The notes beneath the pieces are model-generated. The model worked only from the letters and a program-made list of their open reading frames with translations, ran no database searches and was not told the DNA's origin. From Maratus speciosus (Eukaryota; Arthropoda; Arachnida; Araneae; Salticidae), in contig CAWVRF010001067.1 of NCBI GenBank assembly GCA_963932465.1, forward strand, positions 1 through 64,000: DNA of 64,000 nucleotides. The letters run 5' to 3'. Made by a program: the position numbers and the translations under genes. Below are positions 1 through 9,558 of this stretch, in pieces. How positions within the stretch are numbered: the stretch's first letter is position 1; every line of letters begins with the position of its first letter.

Positions 1-53
1 TTTACTTTATAATATTGCATTAAGAGCAAACAGGTATATCTTTCGTAATTGGA

Positions 54-216
54 CTGCATGTAGGGATGAGATTTCCACATTTTTGCACACCGGTATATTC
101 TTAAAGAAAATGTTGTTCTGTTAAATCAAGGGAGTGTCCCGATTAAATGAAATATCATTTACTCTAACAAAATACTGGTGTGAAAAAATGCGGAAATCTT
201 ATCCCTGGCTGCATGC
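54..216. repeat. Foldback (inverted-repeat) element
   Basis: The left end (from CTGCATGTAGGGATGAG at 54) is matched in reverse complement by the right end (...CTTATCCCTGGCTGCATG, to 216). The outer ~45 bp pair with few mismatches and the inner part more loosely. No coding potential is visible. It resembles a short non-autonomous foldback/MITE. No clear target duplication was seen. Confidence 0.6.
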
Positions 217-1003
217 AAATCAAAAATATCCATGATTGAAAAGTACTTTAAAATCCATTCACATGAAAATATTGAGATACAATTTTCAAATAAATTTAAT
301 TTGACAGAAGCTTTTTCAATTCAACAGTGTGAAAAACGAAATTGTATGATGATCATAAGTTAAAAAATTTTTAGTAAAGGCAAAATTTATGGGTTAGGTC
401 ATTGCCATCATCAGTATAATGTCACAATTGGCATTGTGATTGTAGTTTATATATATATATTCTGAAGAAGACTCAATGAAAGAGTCGACCCGGCACGTTG
501 AAAAACAGTCCTAATTCTGCCGGCCCCGCCTCTCCCGTTTCAGAACTTGCCTTCATTTCGGCGGACCGGACCGGACCCGTGCAGTCCTCTAATCAACTTC
601 CAAAGAATTTTCATCTCAAAAAATGACCTTTATCTAAATATTGTGTTCGAAAACTCAATTAATTCTTCGATCTGCTTTACTATTTTAGACATAACAATAT
701 CATAAACAATTTAAAACCTTTTTTTTAAACTTTTTAACTGTTGCAAAGGCGTTGTTAGACAACTTGATTGGTGATTAATTAATTCTACAACTGCTGTTTC
801 CTTTATGTTTTACATTTCATTGAAATTTTAACTCGGTATTTTTTTCTTGTTTTATTGTCAGCGTAACATAAAACACAATGTAGCACTTTACATTTTATAG
901 CACATTTTTCAATTATTTATTAAGTAACGAACTTATTGTTATGACATAATGTTTCAGCCATAACTCTGCTCTCAGTGGTCTCGTTCTTGATTGGATAATA
1001 GTA
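217..1003. other. No gene seen; AT-rich with one GC-rich patch
   Basis: AT-rich sequence without a supported ORF. A GC-rich island at about 518-585 (CCGGCCCCGCCTCTCCC, then CGGACCGGACCGGACCC) stands out from its surroundings and contains a short CGGACCGGACC direct repeat. Its origin is unknown. Confidence 0.5.
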
Positions 1004-1090
1004 TGCTTTAAACCCCTTGAGGGGTGGTGGGATATATTTTATCCGACCTAATTAGACAAGATTCGCACCAGAAACTTTAAACTAAATTTT
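1004..1090 (+). repeat. Dispersed terminus with CCCCTTGAGGGG palindrome
   Basis: About 85 bp beginning CCCCTTGAGGGG, followed by GGGATATATTTTATCC and CACCAGAAACTTT. The same order of motifs occurs in reverse complement in each unit of the right-hand array (e.g. 49975-50082) and, more diverged, at 46789-46875. It is therefore a dispersed element end. It may be a piggyBac-type or MITE terminus, because two of the other copies abut TTAA, but here the flank is TTTAAA and no partner end was found. Confidence 0.5.
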
Positions 1091-1204
1091 ATATTTTTAC
1101 TTTCTTCTATCTTTACAAGAAGAAAGTATTGGATTCGTGAAAATTTTCGACTCCCGGTTTTCGACGGATTTACACGTTTTAGAATGCCCAGAACACGATT
1201 TGAT

Positions 1205-1320
1205 GGTTTTTAGAAAATGTCTGTCTGATGTCTGTATGTGAGTCTGTCTGTCACTCCGTCACTCTGTCACTCTGTCACTCTGTCACTTTGTCACTCTGTC
1301 TGTGAGTCTGTATGTGACAA
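1205..1320. repeat. Simple repeat (TCTG / CACTCTGT)n
   Basis: Degenerate TCTG units give way to six tandem TCACTCTG-type octamers and then return to TGTCTG units. It directly precedes the 145-bp satellite and shares composition with the much longer CTGT tract near 46 kb. Confidence 0.8.
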
Positions 1321-2225
1321 AACTTTTGTGGGCGCTCTATCTCAAGAACTAATGCACAGAATTTCACAAAACTTATTATTTAGTTATACCTTGATATAAA
1401 CTAGACCTGATTAGTTTTTGGTTAAAATCGCCCAACAGGTGGCGCTGCTATGCGGCATTTTTCACGATTTCTGCAATAGCTATATCTCAAGAACAAATGC
1501 ACGGATTTTTATAAAACTTCAGATTCAGTTAGTCCAGGATATAGTTTGGGGCTGATTACTTTTTTGTGAAAATCGCCCAACAGGTGGCGCTGCTATGCTG
1601 CATTATTCATGATTATCGCAATAGCTCTAACTCAAAAAAAATGCACGAATTTTCATCAAACTTCAGATTTCGTTAGTCCTTGATATAAATTAGTGCTGTT
1701 TAATTTTTGGTGTAAATCGCCCAACAGGTGGCGCTGCTGTGCTGCATTTTCACGATTTTCGCAAGAGCTGTATCTCAAGAACTATTGCACGGATTTTCAT
1801 CAAACTTCAGATTTAGTTAGTCCTTGACATGAATTGACGTGTAAATTAGTGCTGTTTAATTTTTGGTGTAAATCGCTCAACAGGTGGCGCTGCTATGCTG
1901 TATTTTTTGCGATTTCCGCAATAGCTTTATCTCAAGAACTAACGCTTAGATTTTCAACAAACTTCAGATTCAGGTATACCTTGATATCATTTAGTGCTGT
2001 TTATTTTTAGTGTAAATCGCTCAACAGGTGGCGCTGCTATGCTACATTTTTCAGAATTCCCGCTGTAGCTCTATCTCAAGAACTAATGCACGAATTTTCA
2101 TCAAACTTCAAATTCAGATATACTTTGATATGAATTGGTGCTAAATTCTTGTAATTTCTTGTACTATTTAAATGATTTAATTGACGTGATTTATATAGAA
2201 GAAAGTTTTGTGATGGCCACAACAT
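1320..2225. repeat. Tandem ~145-bp satellite, five copies, invariant 17-bp core
   Basis: Five head-to-tail copies are anchored by CAACAGGTGGCGCTGCT at about 1431, 1578, 1722, 1878 and 2022, giving periods of about 144-156 bp. Each unit also carries 'ATCTCAAGAACTAATGCACG' and 'TTCATCAAACTTCAGATT' type blocks. The core is identical in all five copies, while the rest differs at many sites. The larger block is bounded on both sides by AGAAGAAAG (about 1120 and 2198), which may mark element ends. Confidence 0.85.
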
Positions 2226-2892
2226 ACTAGTTAACGTTGGGGGCGAAATTGAGTTCACCACGCTATATATTCTGCCTCTTCTATATTTTTCTTACCTTTT
2301 AATATATTTTTCTTATCATAAAAAAAAAGCCTCTCTATATACTATAGAGATCATAAAAATTGTAAAACTTAAAAAAATAAAATGTATGGCCCTGATTAGT
2401 CCCTTTTTTGGTTGGATGTTGTGGTCTTTGCCACCCTAGCTTTTCTTGCCCATGCTTGGTGAGTGTTTCTCTGAACAGTACTAACTTTAACTTTCTAAAT
2501 TCCTTATAGTAGTTATACAACTACAGTTTGACTTTACTTATTTTAAGATTCTTGTATTTTTTTAAGATTTATCGTTAACTTTCTTTCATCTTAAGTTTAT
2601 ACTTTAAAATTCAATTTTATTCCTTTTTTTCTTAAATTTCTTATTTTATCTTGTTAACTTCTATTACTCTTCTAGTAGCTTTGCTACAGTTTAACTTTTT
2701 CCCAATGGCTCATTAAGACATAAGACATTTCAATTTCCTAGTCTGGGTGTTAAGCTGTCATCAGATAGGAAACCCCTCAATGCTGATTACCTGTTCACCT
2801 GTTCAGTTGAATAATTGCATTCCTTTGTTTTAAAATAAAATTTCTCGATTGTTCCGGTGAGAATTCAATGTTACGGAGAAATTATTGCTTAC
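2226..2892. other. No gene seen
   Basis: AT-rich DNA with T-runs and no supported coding region. Two ~60-codon open frames on the minus strand lack protein-like composition and are ignored. Confidence 0.5.
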
Positions 2893-3389
2893 AAGGAAGG
2901 TCTCCATACGGGCATATTCAGAAAAATCTGAAAAAATTACACAGTGCTCTTCTCATGTGGATAGATACGTTTATAATTTTTTTTGGCGGAACCTCGATAG
3001 AACGTTCGTAAAAAAATAATGAAAATTTCGTTTATTTGGCAATTTGTCATCGGTTGGCGATGAAATAAAATTTCGAAAAATACTTTTTTATGTTGAATAC
3101 TCTTTAAGATAAAAATGTTTCATATTGAACTTGTTTAAATAAATTTAATGTAAACAACTCCGGTTTTGTCAGTTTTCGTTTAATTTAACTATAGTTTTGC
3201 CATTTATATATATATATATATATAATGAAAGTTAAATATCAAATTTTATGAATTAAAACAAAATTAAAATGAATTAAAATTGTTTCAATATCTCAAAATT
3301 AAGTCCAATTGAGAACTGCCGATTCAATTTTATTGCCTTTGAAACATCTATTTCTTTGATATTGAAACGAATAACAGTAGCATTCTTTA

Positions 3390-3423
<34 letters not shown>

Positions 3424-3833
3424 AAATATGTTTAAATATATGAAAATATTTTTTATGTATGAGAATGTTTTTAAAGCAATAAAATTAAATAACGAGTAAC
3501 ATAAATGTGTAGTAAAAAATGTATTTATTAAAATTTCTCATTGTTAAGTTTAAATTTATTAAATATTTTTTACACGCATTCTAAAAATCAATTAACAAGC
3601 AATTTTCAGGTGCGTTAAAATTATTTGCTTTTGACGAGGAAAAGTACTGCTCGCTAAATCGCTTGACGCTTTCGTCTTTTCGAGCCAAATATTCGAAAGT
3701 ATTTTATTTTTTACAGACTTTCTACTGTAATTTTGCCGCTGAATCTGACTGATCCTTTATTACATTCGTAAGTAGTTTAATTGGTATTTTTTTAAAAAAT
3801 ATTCTGAGTATGACCAGTAAGGAGACCTTCCTT
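2893..3833. mobile_element. Non-autonomous TIR element (AAGGAAGGTCTCC ends)
   Basis: The left end AAGGAAGGTCTCC plus TACGGGCATATTCAGAA (2893-2925) recurs inverted at the right end (about 3798-3833), as an imperfect TIR of about 35-40 bp. Inner blocks also pair (CGAAAAATACTTTTTTAT near 3075 with a similar inverted block near 3690). The interior holds a (TA)n tract at about 3207-3226 and a T31 run at 3392-3422, and no transposase. It looks like an internally deleted DNA transposon of unknown superfamily. The target duplication is unclear. Confidence 0.55.
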
Positions 3834-4066
3834 ATTAGTTAAAATTTATATCGTACATTTTACGTACCGTATATTAAACCAATAGTGTACCCAAATTTTC
3901 TTATACAAAATAACATTAAAAAAAAACACTAAGTTTAATCTTTTATTTGTTTAAAAACCATTAAATTTTAAAGAAAATTATGTTTAATAATTTTGATATA
4001 TTAAATGTTAAATCTAGTTACAAAAATTTCATGCCGAAATTATATTACTAGAATTACTATATTGGT

Positions 4067-4366
4067 ATGACTAGCATTAAATTTAAGTATAGAGAAAAGG
4101 AGCATGTAGCTGATATTAAATATAATAGAACAAGTGCCCTAGCAAAATTTTATAAAGAAGAACCCATCCAAATAAATTTCAATGAAAATAAAATAATTTT
4201 CCCTCCAGTCTATACTAATCCATCCACTCTACGAGAAAACATAGAGATTGTAACGCGCAAAAATTCAATATGTAACGATGCAGCATCATTTAACTTACCA
4301 GAATTATGGCTCGAACTACTCAATTGTTATAAAATAAAAAATAATATAAACATCCAAGTAAAATAA
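4067..4366 (+). CDS. Unrecognised 99-residue ORF, possibly a decayed gene
   Basis: I do not recognise this protein. It begins at ATG 4067, ends TAA, and is rich in Asn, Ile, Lys and Glu with no membrane segment or signal peptide. The composition looks more protein-like than chance (mixed polar and hydrophobic residues, e.g. NLPELWLELLNC near the end). The same frame continues upstream for 29 codons to ATG 3980, interrupted only by one TAG at 4049, so a 128-codon ORF may have been broken by a single nonsense change. There is no neighbouring gene within 1 kb. It could be a fragment of a mobile or viral gene, an old exon, or chance. No function is proposed. Confidence 0.3.
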   Translation: MTSIKFKYREKEHVADIKYNRTSALAKFYKEEPIQINFNENKIIFPPVYTNPSTLRENIEIVTRKNSICNDAASFNLPELWLELLNCYKIKNNINIQVK

Positions 4367-4369
4367 AAA

Positions 4370-5512
4370 ATAACGTGCATAATATGAATGATGGCGTTTC
4401 ATGGACCGCGCAATTTTAGAATATTTTTATTTATTTGTTTTGAAAATGACTCGGGTAGAGACGAAACATGTAAACAATCAAGTTTTAAAGATTTAATTTA
4501 CACCTATATGCATCTGAAATTAGTATATTAGGATGCACTGATATTTTATAGTATATATAATAACATACTGCCCTTTATCTTCTTTTGTGTTTTTTTATAA
4601 AAATTAAAACGCATGTATTAATTATTTTTAATTTGTGTAGACATTAAAATACTTGTTTTGAAAAAGTGCGTTTGAATAACATTACAATATGTAATTTTCT
4701 ATACTTACCTGTAATAAGTATAAAACTCAATCTCTAACAAGTATATGGCAATGTATTAATTTTTTTTTGGATATTTCAACAAAGAATTCTTACAGTAAAT
4801 AAGTAAAATAAAATCCTAAATATACATAGCATTTTTTCCTCATTCCGTAAAACACACCCGTTCCACATCCCGTAAAACTGACAGCAATGATTATCACTGG
4901 ACATACATTAGCTTTGATCGAACATGTGCTACAGACAATTTGACAACATGAACACAATTTCCCTTGTATTGTTAGGAATCATTTTCCTTATTTTCTCTGT
5001 TATCATATGAATGCATTAGATGAAGAATAAAAGTCATAAATATAGTATGGTTGATTTTTTCTCAATCATTTTGTTCTTCTGCATAAATTTTATTAAACAG
5101 GAAATTAATAATGGAATATAAGTTTAGAAAATAATACGTTAGAAATAAATTCGTTAATAACAGAGTTTAAGCTTTCTAATTAATCATTATTCATAAATGA
5201 GGTATTAAGTTAATTTTTTTCTTTGTTTTTTTATTTTCCTTCTATAACCCTTTAAGACCGGGAGTTTTTTTTTTTTTTTTGGTAGAAATTAAAAGTTTGG
5301 GTGGTTTCCCATAATCGATGGGATCGTATTTGATTGAAAAAAAAATATTTAAAAAAAATTCCCGATGTCAGGTTACGCAAAGGGAGGACCCACACAAATG
5401 TGTAAGTTCCGCCTTATTGCAGCCGTTTTTGACTAAACCTACACAGTTGTGTTGTTTAGGATTGCGTGTGCAAATATCTAAAAATAAAACTTTAATGAAA
5501 AACTGTTGTTTT
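4370..5512. other. No gene seen
   Basis: AT-rich DNA with homopolymers (T18 at about 5263) and no supported coding frame. The piggyBac relic begins at its right edge. Confidence 0.5.
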
Positions 5513-6300
5513 CATCAGCCACAATGACAATGTTTGAAACAAGTTTTGTTTTTGGACAGACATAAATAACCATCACATTTCTTGCACTGCTGGAAACTCC
5601 TGTCAGTTTTAAGATGGTCGAAATAAGGCCAGTGACTAGTCGCATACAACCTCTTACTTTCAAAGGGTATCTTTATGGTGGGGGGGGGGGGTTGTAGAAT
5701 TTGGATCTGCATGAGGCAGCATAATCATATCCAACATCTTCTTCTTTGCTTATCGCTGTGGACAGTCTTTGATCTTTTCATTCTCGGCAATGGTACATTC
5801 AACAGGTTCTCAGCCGAAGTTAATCGAAACGATAGTAAATCAAGTATTTTTTTACGGGGTAACTTGTTTGCTTTGGCATCTCTTTTGTTGAGAAACCTCG
5901 AATTTATTACTGACAGGTCAAAGAAATGAACGTTGTTTTCAAGATCCACCTTCTTGTATTAAACTTGGTTCGATATGTCTCCATTTGCTGATCGCAAATA
6001 TCCACACTCCCATTGATGCGTTGTAGCTCATAACGCTGGTTGGACAAGAGACATCGACATTCAGTTGTTCTTCCTTCTACCACCGCTTGACGGTCTGCAG
6101 CGTGTTACGTCCTATACACGTCGACGACAGTATAACTTTCTATTGTCTTTCCACTCGACCACTAAAATTGAATTTTCTGAGACATGCTCAATGTTCTCAC
6201 TCCTCTTAAGAGCCGTTGTCAAACGGGATGACATTCATTCTATTTGTTTGGATTGTGCCTGTTCCTTCAAATTTCCTTTTTAGGCAGATTCTGTATGAAA
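5513..6300 (-). pseudogene. piggyBac-like transposase relic (C-terminal half)
   Basis: Minus-strand fragments in shifting frames follow the order of a piggyBac transposase C-terminus. Near 6230-6290 there is a GTGTIQTNRM-type stretch; near 6170-6200 VVEWKDNRK; near 5990-6030 a YNASMG block; then helices rich in NKRDAKANKLPRKK (5850-5895). A cysteine-rich tail (CKKCDGYLCL...CFKHCHC) ends at 5515. In the family this tail is a RING/PHD-like zinc-binding domain. Several frameshifts and stops separate the pieces, and no TTAA-flanked ends were found, so it is a dead fragment. Family assignment rests on motif order recognised by eye. Confidence 0.6.
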
Positions 6301-6431
6301 TACTACCTATTGGGATCTCTCCTATGTTGTAATTTCGAAAAAAGTTTTGCAGATCTACACCGATCAGGACCCCTAGAAACCAAAACTACCCCCATTAAAA
6401 TACTTTATATCTATCTATCTCTCTCTATATA

Positions 6432-6708
6432 TATACCACCGAAGAGCCATTAAATTATGACCACCTGTTTAATACGTCGTAGTACCACATTTTTCCCTCA
6501 AAACCGCCAACACCCGACCTGGTATCATCTAGACAAAGTCCTTATAGGAAGTCTGATGCATCCGATACCAAGCATTCACCAACTGGTCCTGAAATTATCG
6601 CATATTGCAAAGTGGTAGCGAGGTAGCACGAATTGGGATTTCCAGGTGGAACCACAAATGTTCTTTTATATTCATGTCAGTGGAATTTGGAGGCCAGGAC
6701 ATTACTGC
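6432..6708 (-). pseudogene. Tc1-like transposase relic, C-terminal end plus terminus
   Basis: On the minus strand a decayed reading frame shows the Tc1 C-terminal layout. A WPPNSTDMNIKEHLW stretch corresponds to the family's SPDLNPIENLW block that holds the catalytic glutamate. It is followed by DQLVNAWYRM and a VLREKCGTTTY-like end. At least two in-frame stops are present. The left edge carries a terminus-like CATTAAATTATGACCACC. The right edge abuts the 33-bp minisatellite at about 6709, so this is an old, truncated insertion. Confidence 0.6.
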
Positions 6709-6960
6709 TTTTAATGCGATCAGTGGATGAATTACGCAATTTTTTCTCTGTGATGGGAAGTACTATAGGATTTTTTTACCATAATCGACTGGTGGATTTC
6801 TAGTTTTTTCTCGCACGACCAATTGAAAAATTTGCATTTTTACCGCGACCTAATGATGAGATTTACATTTTAAAAAGCGAAATTCTTCATTTGGTCACAG
6901 GAGGAAATTATCAAGAAATTTGGCAGTTGATTGGGAGTGAAATCTCTGAAGTTTAATCAG
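6709..6960. repeat. Decayed ~33-bp minisatellite, left block
   Basis: Imperfect units start with a T-run followed by CTGC/CGAC and TTGATGAATTT-like text, at 6709, 6740, 6771, 6804 and 6837 (spacing 31-33 bp). Further degraded units occur near 7020-7080 and 7380-7450, and the same unit returns at 9085-9800. The units differ at many positions, so this is an old array. Confidence 0.6.
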
Positions 6961-7180
6961 TCATGGGAAATTATCGCAAAATTCTGTTGAGAAAAGGGTG
7001 CTCTAAAGAAGCAATTCGAAATATTTTATTTTTAACAAGGTACAAGTGTGCCGTTTTTAAACATTTCCGCAATTATTTTATCAATAGAATCAACACTAGG
7101 ATAGTGTTGATTCTAGAAAAAAGGACGGCTGGGTGCGAATTTTTAAAAAAGCGCACTCGCAGAACAGAAGTGTAAAAATC
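6961..7180. other. Degraded minisatellite-like DNA, no supported gene
   Basis: A 70-codon plus-strand frame (6963-7175) covers T-run/minisatellite remnants and the 7085-7115 hairpin. It shows no recognisable protein feature and I do not call it as a gene. Confidence 0.4.
7085..7115. repeat. Perfect 14-bp stem hairpin
   Basis: TAGAATCAACACTA is followed by GGA and then its exact reverse complement TAGTGTTGATTCTA. It may be a small palindromic insertion or a transcription-independent hairpin. No gene context supports a terminator role. Confidence 0.8.
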
Positions 7181-7317
7181 TAGGCGCCAGGGGGCAGTCT
7201 CTAACCACTAAATTTTATTAGTTCTCTTCACTTAAATTCTTACAAAAAATTTAAGTGAAATATTAGACGAAAAATAACAAATAAAATTTAGTGGTGAGAG
7301 ACTGCCCGTTAGCGCCT
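7181..7317. mobile_element. Short foldback MITE
   Basis: Both ends pair: TAGGCGCCAGGGGGCAGTCT at the left, and its imperfect reverse complement ending GCGCCTA at the right. The pairing continues through ACTAAATTTTA-type sequence into the centre. Total length is 137 bp with no coding. It sits inside the degraded minisatellite, so it is a secondary insertion. Confidence 0.7.
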
Positions 7318-7523
7318 ATTTTTTTTTCTTGCACTCATGTACCTTGTTCACAAAAATTAATTTGAATTGGTTTTCTTATACTTTTTTATCAATAGAATTT
7401 TGCAATGTTTTCCTGTGACAGATTGAATTTTGCGATTTTTCCCCCATTTAATGTTATTATGCATTTTTTTTAAATTAAAATATTAATATTCAATAACTAT
7501 TTTTAAAGGTAATGTAACTAATA

Positions 7524-7551
7524 CACTATGACGCAAAAGTTTAGACAATGA
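7524..7551 (+). repeat. Left terminal inverted repeat of Tc1 element
   Basis: 28 bp starting CACTATGACGCAAAAG, identical in reverse complement to 9022-9049. The preceding TA is half of the target duplication. Confidence 0.93.
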
Positions 7552-7827
7552 CGTCATTCAGCTTTAAAATGTAGAATTATGACGTCAGAATTACAAAAAC
7601 CTGTAAATATATTCAAAAACTGATTTAAAATGCTATGTACAAAAGACAGTCGTTTTATTTGCTATAATACTAATTTTTTTCATAAAAATCCAAATGTGCT
7701 TGTCGCAAAAGTTTAGACACTATTCTAAATTTCTTTGAATATTCGCTGGCATATGCAAATTTAGAATCGATGATGTCACAAATTTGGAGTACTTAAGTTC
7801 TGCAAACGATTGCGCTTCATAGTCGAC

Positions 7828-8823
7828 ATGCCGAGAGCTAAAGAAATTCAAGTGAATGAGGTTTCAAGGATTTGGCAGTTGAAAGGTGAAGGGAAGAGCG
7901 TTTCTGAAATTTCTGCTATTATTAATAGGTCAAAAAAATCTGTTTATCGAGTTTTATCGAGTGGTTCCGAATATAAAGCAAAATGTCGGTCTGGGAGGCC
8001 ACGTGTGACAAATGTACGAGAGGATCGCCTGATACAAAGAGTAGCGAGTACTCAACAAATGAGCGTACGTGGAGTTCAAAGCTCATCGGGACTCTCTGTA
8101 TCAAAGGATACGATTCGTAGACGAATTTTGGAAAAAGGAACAATCGTTTATAGCAAAATGCAGAAGAAACCAGCTCTGAAACCATATCATAAGTTACAAA
8201 GACTTATGTGGGCTCGAAAGCATATGTCATATGGAGAGAAATGGCAGTCAGTCATATTTAGCGATGAAAAAAAGTGGAATCTGGATGGTCCAGATGGTTG
8301 TTTATCGTATTGGCATGACTTGCGGAAGGAACCTCGACGTTTTTTTAGTCGCAGACAAGGAGGGGGCTCGGTGATGGTTTGGGCAGCCTTTTGCTATAAT
8401 GGACAAGTATCTCTGACCTTCACCAGTGGTCGTCAAACTTCACAGCATTATACACAGACATTAGAAGAAAACCTACTGCCATTTGCTGAGCTTCTAGGGG
8501 GTCCTCAGTGGGAATTTCAGCAAGACAATGCTTCAATTCACACTGCAAAACATTCAAAATCTTGGTTTAATTCCCATAATTTAAGAGTTCTCGACTGGCC
8601 AGCATGTAGCCCAGATCTTAACCCTATAGAAAACCTTTGGAGCATCATGTGTCGCAAAGTTTATAGCAACGCTAGACAATACTCTTCTGAAAAGGAACTT
8701 AAGGCATCTATTGAGAATGCATGGTACGATATCGATCCACAAACTATGCAAGATTTAGTTTCTTCCATGCAATCTCGTGTATATGACGTAATACATAAGC
8801 ATGGATGCGCAACCAGGTTTTAA
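7828..8823 (+). CDS. Tc1-family DD34E transposase, intact
   Basis: Cuts and pastes the surrounding transposon by binding its terminal repeats and acting in the nucleus. The protein is 331 residues from ATG 7828; the open frame extends six codons further upstream without an ATG. Residues 1-110 look like the paired helix-turn-helix DNA-binding region, with a GRPR motif at 56-59 between the two halves. The catalytic domain shows D146 (SDEK), D233 (QQDN) and E268 (SPDLNPIENLW), with 34 residues between the second D and the E. All three acidic residues are present and there is no stop or frameshift. The length is normal for the family. AATAAA near 8989 is a possible poly(A) signal inside the right end. 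Activity is an inference from intactness, not shown. Confidence 0.93.
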   Translation: MPRAKEIQVNEVSRIWQLKGEGKSVSEISAIINRSKKSVYRVLSSGSEYKAKCRSGRPRVTNVREDRLIQRVASTQQMSVRGVQSSSGLSVSKDTIRRRILEKGTIVYSKMQKKPALKPYHKLQRLMWARKHMSYGEKWQSVIFSDEKKWNLDGPDGCLSYWHDLRKEPRRFFSRRQGGGSVMVWAAFCYNGQVSLTFTSGRQTSQHYTQTLEENLLPFAELLGGPQWEFQQDNASIHTAKHSKSWFNSHNLRVLDWPACSPDLNPIENLWSIMCRKVYSNARQYSSEKELKASIENAWYDIDPQTMQDLVSSMQSRVYDVIHKHGCATRF

Positions 8824-9021
8824 AAATTGTTTATTTCGATTTTATTTAATTTGCGTGTAAACTTTTGAGACAGCAGTTTATTTTTGTTACCATTTAATTT
8901 ATTGCAATATGCACAATTCCACTTTTCTTTGTTATAAATATTGTTTATATGTACAGCACATTAATTTCAAGCAGTGATTTGAAAATTGAATAAATATTTT
9001 TCAAAGTATGTAAGAATTTCT

Positions 9022-9049
9022 TCATTGTCTAAACTTTTGCGTCATAGTG
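9022..9049 (-). repeat. Right terminal inverted repeat of Tc1 element
   Basis: Perfect 28-bp inverse of 7524-7551, followed by TA at 9050-9051. Confidence 0.93.
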
Positions 9050-9084
9050 TAGTGACTAAGGTAATGTGACAATTATCAGTTAAT

Positions 9085-9268
9085 GTGACTTATTTAGCAG
9101 TTTTTCATCTGCAATCGGTTGACAAATTTCACATTTTTTCCTGCCACCAACTGAAGAATCTTGTGATTTTTGTCTCACGATTGATGAATTTGACGATTTA
9201 TTTCTGCAACAGGTTGACAAGTTTTACAATATTTTAAAGCAACTGACTGAAGAATTGTTCTGTTTTTA
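9085..9268. repeat. Decayed ~33-bp minisatellite, middle block
   Basis: Units begin at T-runs at 9101, 9134, 9167 and 9197 (spacing 33, 33, 30) with TTTCTGCAACAGGTTGACAA-like text. It is the same unit as the left block, now separated from it by the Tc1 element and other insertions. Confidence 0.65.
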
Positions 9269-9281
9269 TTTTCAATAATGG

Positions 9282-9545
9282 TTGTTGGTTTGTTGTGTTT
9301 ATGATGGCCAATTAACAGCACGAGGGATATAGGCCTAAAGGGGAGGAGTGTGCCCTCTGTGGGGGTCTTTCTAAGGGTATTTACGTACCCGTTATTTACG
9401 GTATTATACGGTACCCGTATTTACACTTGGAAATCCAAGGTCCGAAGAAAACTCCGAACGATTAACCGACAGTACGATTGGGATCGAACCCAGCACCTCC
9501 TGTCTACTAGCTTCGAGAGCAGAACCTCTCGGCCACTGGTGGGGC
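9282..9545 (-). mobile_element. tRNA-derived SINE (Ser-like head) with 13-bp target duplication
   Basis: On the minus strand the head (9545 to about 9468) has an A-box-like TGGCCGAGAGGTT and a B-box GGGTTCGATCCC, i.e. an internal RNA polymerase III promoter with a tRNA-Ser/Leu-like layout. A unique body of ~185 bp follows to 9282. The element is flanked by TTTTCAATAATGG at 9269-9281 and 9546-9558, a 13-bp direct repeat typical of LINE-mediated insertion. The flanks are minisatellite, so it inserted into the older array. Confidence 0.8.
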
Positions 9546-9558
9546 TTTTCAATAATGG

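Larger units (their letters stand above)
7524..9049 (+). mobile_element. Tc1/mariner transposon, structurally complete
   Basis: A 1526-bp element flanked by TA (7522-7523 and 9050-9051), the target duplication expected of Tc1/mariner. Its 28-bp termini are perfect inverted repeats (CACTATGACGCAAAAGTTTA...). A second, inner copy of the terminal motif occurs near each end (CGCAAAAGTTTAGACAC at about 7704; degenerate inverted copy at about 8855-8873), giving an IR/DR-like layout as in Tc3- and Sleeping Beauty-type elements. One uninterrupted transposase gene fills the middle. Nothing seen disables it, so it is probably a recent insertion. Confidence 0.93.

Noticed and set aside
5675..6453. Plus-strand ORFs of 69-84 codons
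   Set aside because: Antisense shadows of the piggyBac relic, or AT-rich by-products with no motif.
7922..8185. Minus-strand ORF inside the Tc1 element
   Set aside because: Antisense shadow of the transposase gene.
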